A stretch of DNA of 5,733 nucleotides, taken from the NCBI GenBank assembly GCA_020849825.1, contig JADZFP010000106.1, positions 1 through 5,733 of the forward strand. Reading direction: 5' to 3'. The translations under genes and the position numbers were made by a program. Origin of the DNA: Saprospiraceae bacterium. Lineage in GTDB: Bacteria > Bacteroidota > Bacteroidia > Chitinophagales > Saprospiraceae. Numbering within the stretch: position 1 is the stretch's first letter; each line of letters begins with the position of its first letter. The notes beneath the pieces are model-generated. The model was not told the DNA's origin and did not search any database. It worked only from the letters and a program-made list of their open reading frames with translations. Of this stretch, positions 3,548 to 5,733 are shown piece after piece.

Positions 3548-5733
3548 TTAAAGCCTCACTAAGCGAAGGCTTCGGACCCCCCAGGGGGTTTCTACACGCA
3601 GGAAATATTGCCCCGGCGCCAGGTAGGGTATCCGGGTCGAATTGAAGGTATTCAGCCCGGCTTCACTCGAACGGGTTTCAGCCCAGATCGTTTTGCCCAG
3701 GGGATCGCTCAGCGCGAAACGGCAGATGGCTGGGGCAGGTAGTCGCCACTCAAGGCGCCAATGCCCGGCACTCGGGTTGGGGTACAAGCTGGCCGACCAT
3801 TGCGGCTGAGCCGGCTGCGTCGCTTTCACGCGGGGCTGTACCTGTGGCAGGTCGTCGCGGCGCTGCAGGCGAGGGGTGCGCACGGCGCCAAGCGTATCGT
3901 ATACTTCCGGGGGCAGTCGTGGCGCGTAAAGAAGAGCCAACTCGGGTCGCGGCGAAGTCGCCGCCAGCAAGGGCGCCAGTTCGACAACAAACAAGGGCGC
4001 TCCTGCAGGCCATTGGTTGGCCATGCCGGCAGCGTCGAAGCCTACGAGGCGCAATTCTCCCGCGACCGGCTCGTGCCAGGCGAACAGAAACTGCTGTGGG
4101 TCAGTATCGCCGGCTCGTATTCCCGTGCAACGCCAGCGACTGGTATCGTATTGCAGGGCCAGCTGCCAGGCGACGGCAGTCAGGTTTTCGGCGGGAAATA
4201 CCGGGAGGTCAAGGCTACTTTGTCCTTCAGCCGTTTGCACATTACTGCTCGAATAAGCCAGTGGAAACGCCTTTCCTGCCGCATGATCGGCTATCGGATC
4301 GGCGCCGGGCCGCTGCGCAGGGCAGCATTGGTACGACCAGTTGACGTCGCCCACCTTGATCGCTACAAACTCCGCCACCGTACCCGAGGGCGGATACTGA
4401 AAGTCGATTTGCTCCTGAAACGGTACACTGGCAAACGGGTTGGCCGGGTTAGAAAAACTTTGATTTATGTCGATAAACCGGTAGGACTTGTTGCCAACAC
4501 CGTAGTCGGGAAGAGTCCCATAAATTCCAAGGATCAACTTCCGAAGCTCCACGATATCAAAAGTGGTCACACTGTTGCTTTTATTGACATCTGCCGCGAT
4601 AATCTTGTATGGCGAATTGAGTGGATCGGTACCCAGAACGTTTTTACTGATCAGCACCAGGTCGAAAGTGGAAATACCGGCCATGGGGTCCTCGTCTTTT
4701 GTTGGCGTAATCGTCTGGGTAAGACCGGGCGCATCACAGACACATACGGAAGAACTGCCTTGCCCGGTCGCCAGTCCTGTCAGGCAGGTTGTCGTACCTA
4801 CTTTGATCTCATACTTGACATTCTCCACGGCCTCATCATTCGGGGTTTTATAGATCATGGTCAGGCTGGGCAGGCAAATATCATCGTCCGGTGTGCCGGC
4901 AAGAATAGAGGAACTGACGCCGGGAATGCAATTATTCTGGGCATTGATCTGGCGCAAAACGGCATCGTAGAACCGAACGGACTCGATACACCCGTCCTGC
5001 AAGGTAAAGCCCAGCGTAACAAGCGTTTTGGGGCTGCCTGCCGTTAACACAATCGGCAAACCGCTTTGCGAAAAATCGACCCGTAGAACACCCGGGGCAG
5101 GTACGCTCGTGACAACGCAGGCAGAGGCCGGCGAACAATAAACCGAAGAAGTCAAGCCGGGAGCAAAGGCAAGCGTACCGGAATGACTAATATCGACGAC
5201 CACCGTCGCGTGATCGTAGGTCGTATTGACCAGCGACGATACATTCAGGTCGACAAATACGTTTTCACAGACGCTGCCGGCTTGAAAACCTTGCGGCACG
5301 TGTGCGGCCGACACCGTTGTTTTTGGGCAGTCGCCAAGACATGGGGAGGGCATCCAGTCTACAGTTTCAATTGCCGTACCGATAGCTGGCTTACAGCAAC
5401 CATTGTCGCTGGAAAAAGCATCGTCCGTCATACGCCTGTAATCCGTCAGCCGAACAGTCCCCTGCGCACATTCAGAAGCCAGTGCAGGGCCATTCATCAC
5501 GATGTAAAACAAAGTATTGGAAGCCGTAGCGATCTGGGCTGGCGTTGCGAAAAGGGCAAGATCTGCCGTATTGGCATAAGCCCTTTGGATTTTTGACGAC
5601 AAAACAGGCGGTTCTTTATACAACAACACATCAGTTGCCGGTACAAGTCCATCTTCGATATATACCTCGGCCATATCTTCGGTCGACTCAATTTTCAACA
5701 GGAAGTCCAATTGTTCAATATTGAAACTAGCGG
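3548..5733 (-). CDS. T9SS-exported protein with cohesin-like and dockerin-like domains (5' truncated by window)
   Basis: The frame is open to the window edge. The TTG at 5708-5710 could be read as a start, but in-frame sense codons (ASFNIEQ) continue upstream and no signal peptide is seen, so the gene very probably begins outside. Counting that TTG as residue 1, residues about 60-90 (NTLFYIVMNGP) look like the end of a cohesin-like beta-sandwich. About 145-265 may be a second (VVVDISHSGTLAF, VTLGFTLQDG). About 285-335 is a CnaB/carboxypeptidase-regulatory-like segment. About 339-458 is dockerin-like, with Asp-rich loops (DEDPMAGISTFD, DVNKSNSVTTFD, DINQS) and ISKNVLG/LRKLILG helices, ending FVAIKVGDVN. 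About 498-610 is another cohesin-like sandwich (VAWQLALQYDTSRW). About 638-720 is the T9SS type A sorting domain (LYPNPSAGHWRL, DPLGKTIW, LAPGQYFLRV). It is Cys-rich at 80-330. Probably a calcium-stabilised surface or secreted protein; ligand unknown, no catalytic domain in the visible part. Cohesin-like calls are less sure than dockerin and sorting domain. Confidence 0.9.
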   Translation of the reverse strand, partial: ASFNIEQLDFLLKIESTEDMAEVYIEDGLVPATDVLLYKEPPVLSSKIQRAYANTADLALFATPAQIATASNTLFYIVMNGPALASECAQGTVRLTDYRRMTDDAFSSDNGCCKPAIGTAIETVDWMPSPCLGDCPKTTVSAAHVPQGFQAGSVCENVFVDLNVSSLVNTTYDHATVVVDISHSGTLAFAPGLTSSVYCSPASACVVTSVPAPGVLRVDFSQSGLPIVLTAGSPKTLVTLGFTLQDGCIESVRFYDAVLRQINAQNNCIPGVSSSILAGTPDDDICLPSLTMIYKTPNDEAVENVKYEIKVGTTTCLTGLATGQGSSSVCVCDAPGLTQTITPTKDEDPMAGISTFDLVLISKNVLGTDPLNSPYKIIAADVNKSNSVTTFDIVELRKLILGIYGTLPDYGVGNKSYRFIDINQSFSNPANPFASVPFQEQIDFQYPPSGTVAEFVAIKVGDVNWSYQCCPAQRPGADPIADHAAGKAFPLAYSSSNVQTAEGQSSLDLPVFPAENLTAVAWQLALQYDTSRWRCTGIRAGDTDPQQFLFAWHEPVAGELRLVGFDAAGMANQWPAGAPLFVVELAPLLAATSPRPELALLYAPRLPPEVYDTLGAVRTPRLQRRDDLPQVQPRVKATQPAQPQWSASLYPNPSAGHWRLEWRLPAPAICRFALSDPLGKTIWAETRSSEAGLNTFNSTRIPYLAPGQYFLRVETPWGVRSLRLVRL

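Noticed and set aside
3761..5047. A 428-codon plus-strand open frame opposite the dockerin-like gene
   Set aside because: Its translation is Arg/Gln/Gly-rich with no recognisable domain, and it lies wholly antisense to a frame with clear family motifs. It reflects lack of stops in G+C-rich complementary sequence.
5708..5710. TTG as start codon of the dockerin-like gene
   Set aside because: In-frame sense codons continue to the window edge and no signal peptide follows, which a T9SS cargo must have; the true start is outside.

Overview
The window looks like a chromosomal piece of a Bacteroidota genome, most likely from the Saprospiria (Lewinella/Haliscomenobacter-like). The grounds are two large secreted proteins that end in type IX secretion system (T9SS) sorting domains, SprB-type repeats, a dockerin-like module of a kind known from that group, genes without clear Shine-Dalgarno sequences, and an F-ATPase epsilon subunit of only 82 residues. 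The genus assignment is inference from family knowledge, not from a database search.

Layout. On the plus strand, 1-318 is the C-terminal end of atpD (F1 beta) and 413-661 is the complete short atpC (F1 epsilon). The 94-bp gap between them is almost filled by a 25-bp near-perfect inverted repeat (322-396). Its right arm could alternatively pair with the atpC start codon region. A perfect 15-bp stem with T-tracts on both sides (685-727) serves as a shared, bidirectional terminator between atpC and the gene converging on it.

On the minus strand there are two large genes in tandem. The gene at 3548-5733 (5' end outside the window) encodes a cell-surface or secreted protein with cohesin-like beta-sandwich regions, a dockerin-like calcium-binding module and a T9SS type A sorting domain. 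After a hairpin terminator (3478-3521), which ends only about a dozen bases before the next start codon, comes the complete 906-residue gene at 747-3467. It encodes a signal peptide, a right-handed beta-helix with Pmp-like FxxN...GGA coils, a choice-of-anchor-Q-type cap, three SprB-like repeats and a T9SS sorting domain.

How it fits together. The left part is housekeeping: the end of an ATP synthase operon. The right part is accessory: two exported proteins predicted to pass the Sec system and then T9SS to the surface, probably for adhesion or binding polymers. The most unusual signal is inside the beta-helix gene. About 660 bp (roughly 1915-2580) fall to about 26% G+C while the flanks are 55-75%, with the reading frame intact and the coil motif changing at the same place. 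This suggests a mosaic gene whose central coils were exchanged or acquired separately. No RNA genes, CRISPR arrays, insertion sequences or phage genes were seen, and no gap without a gene exceeds 100 bp.
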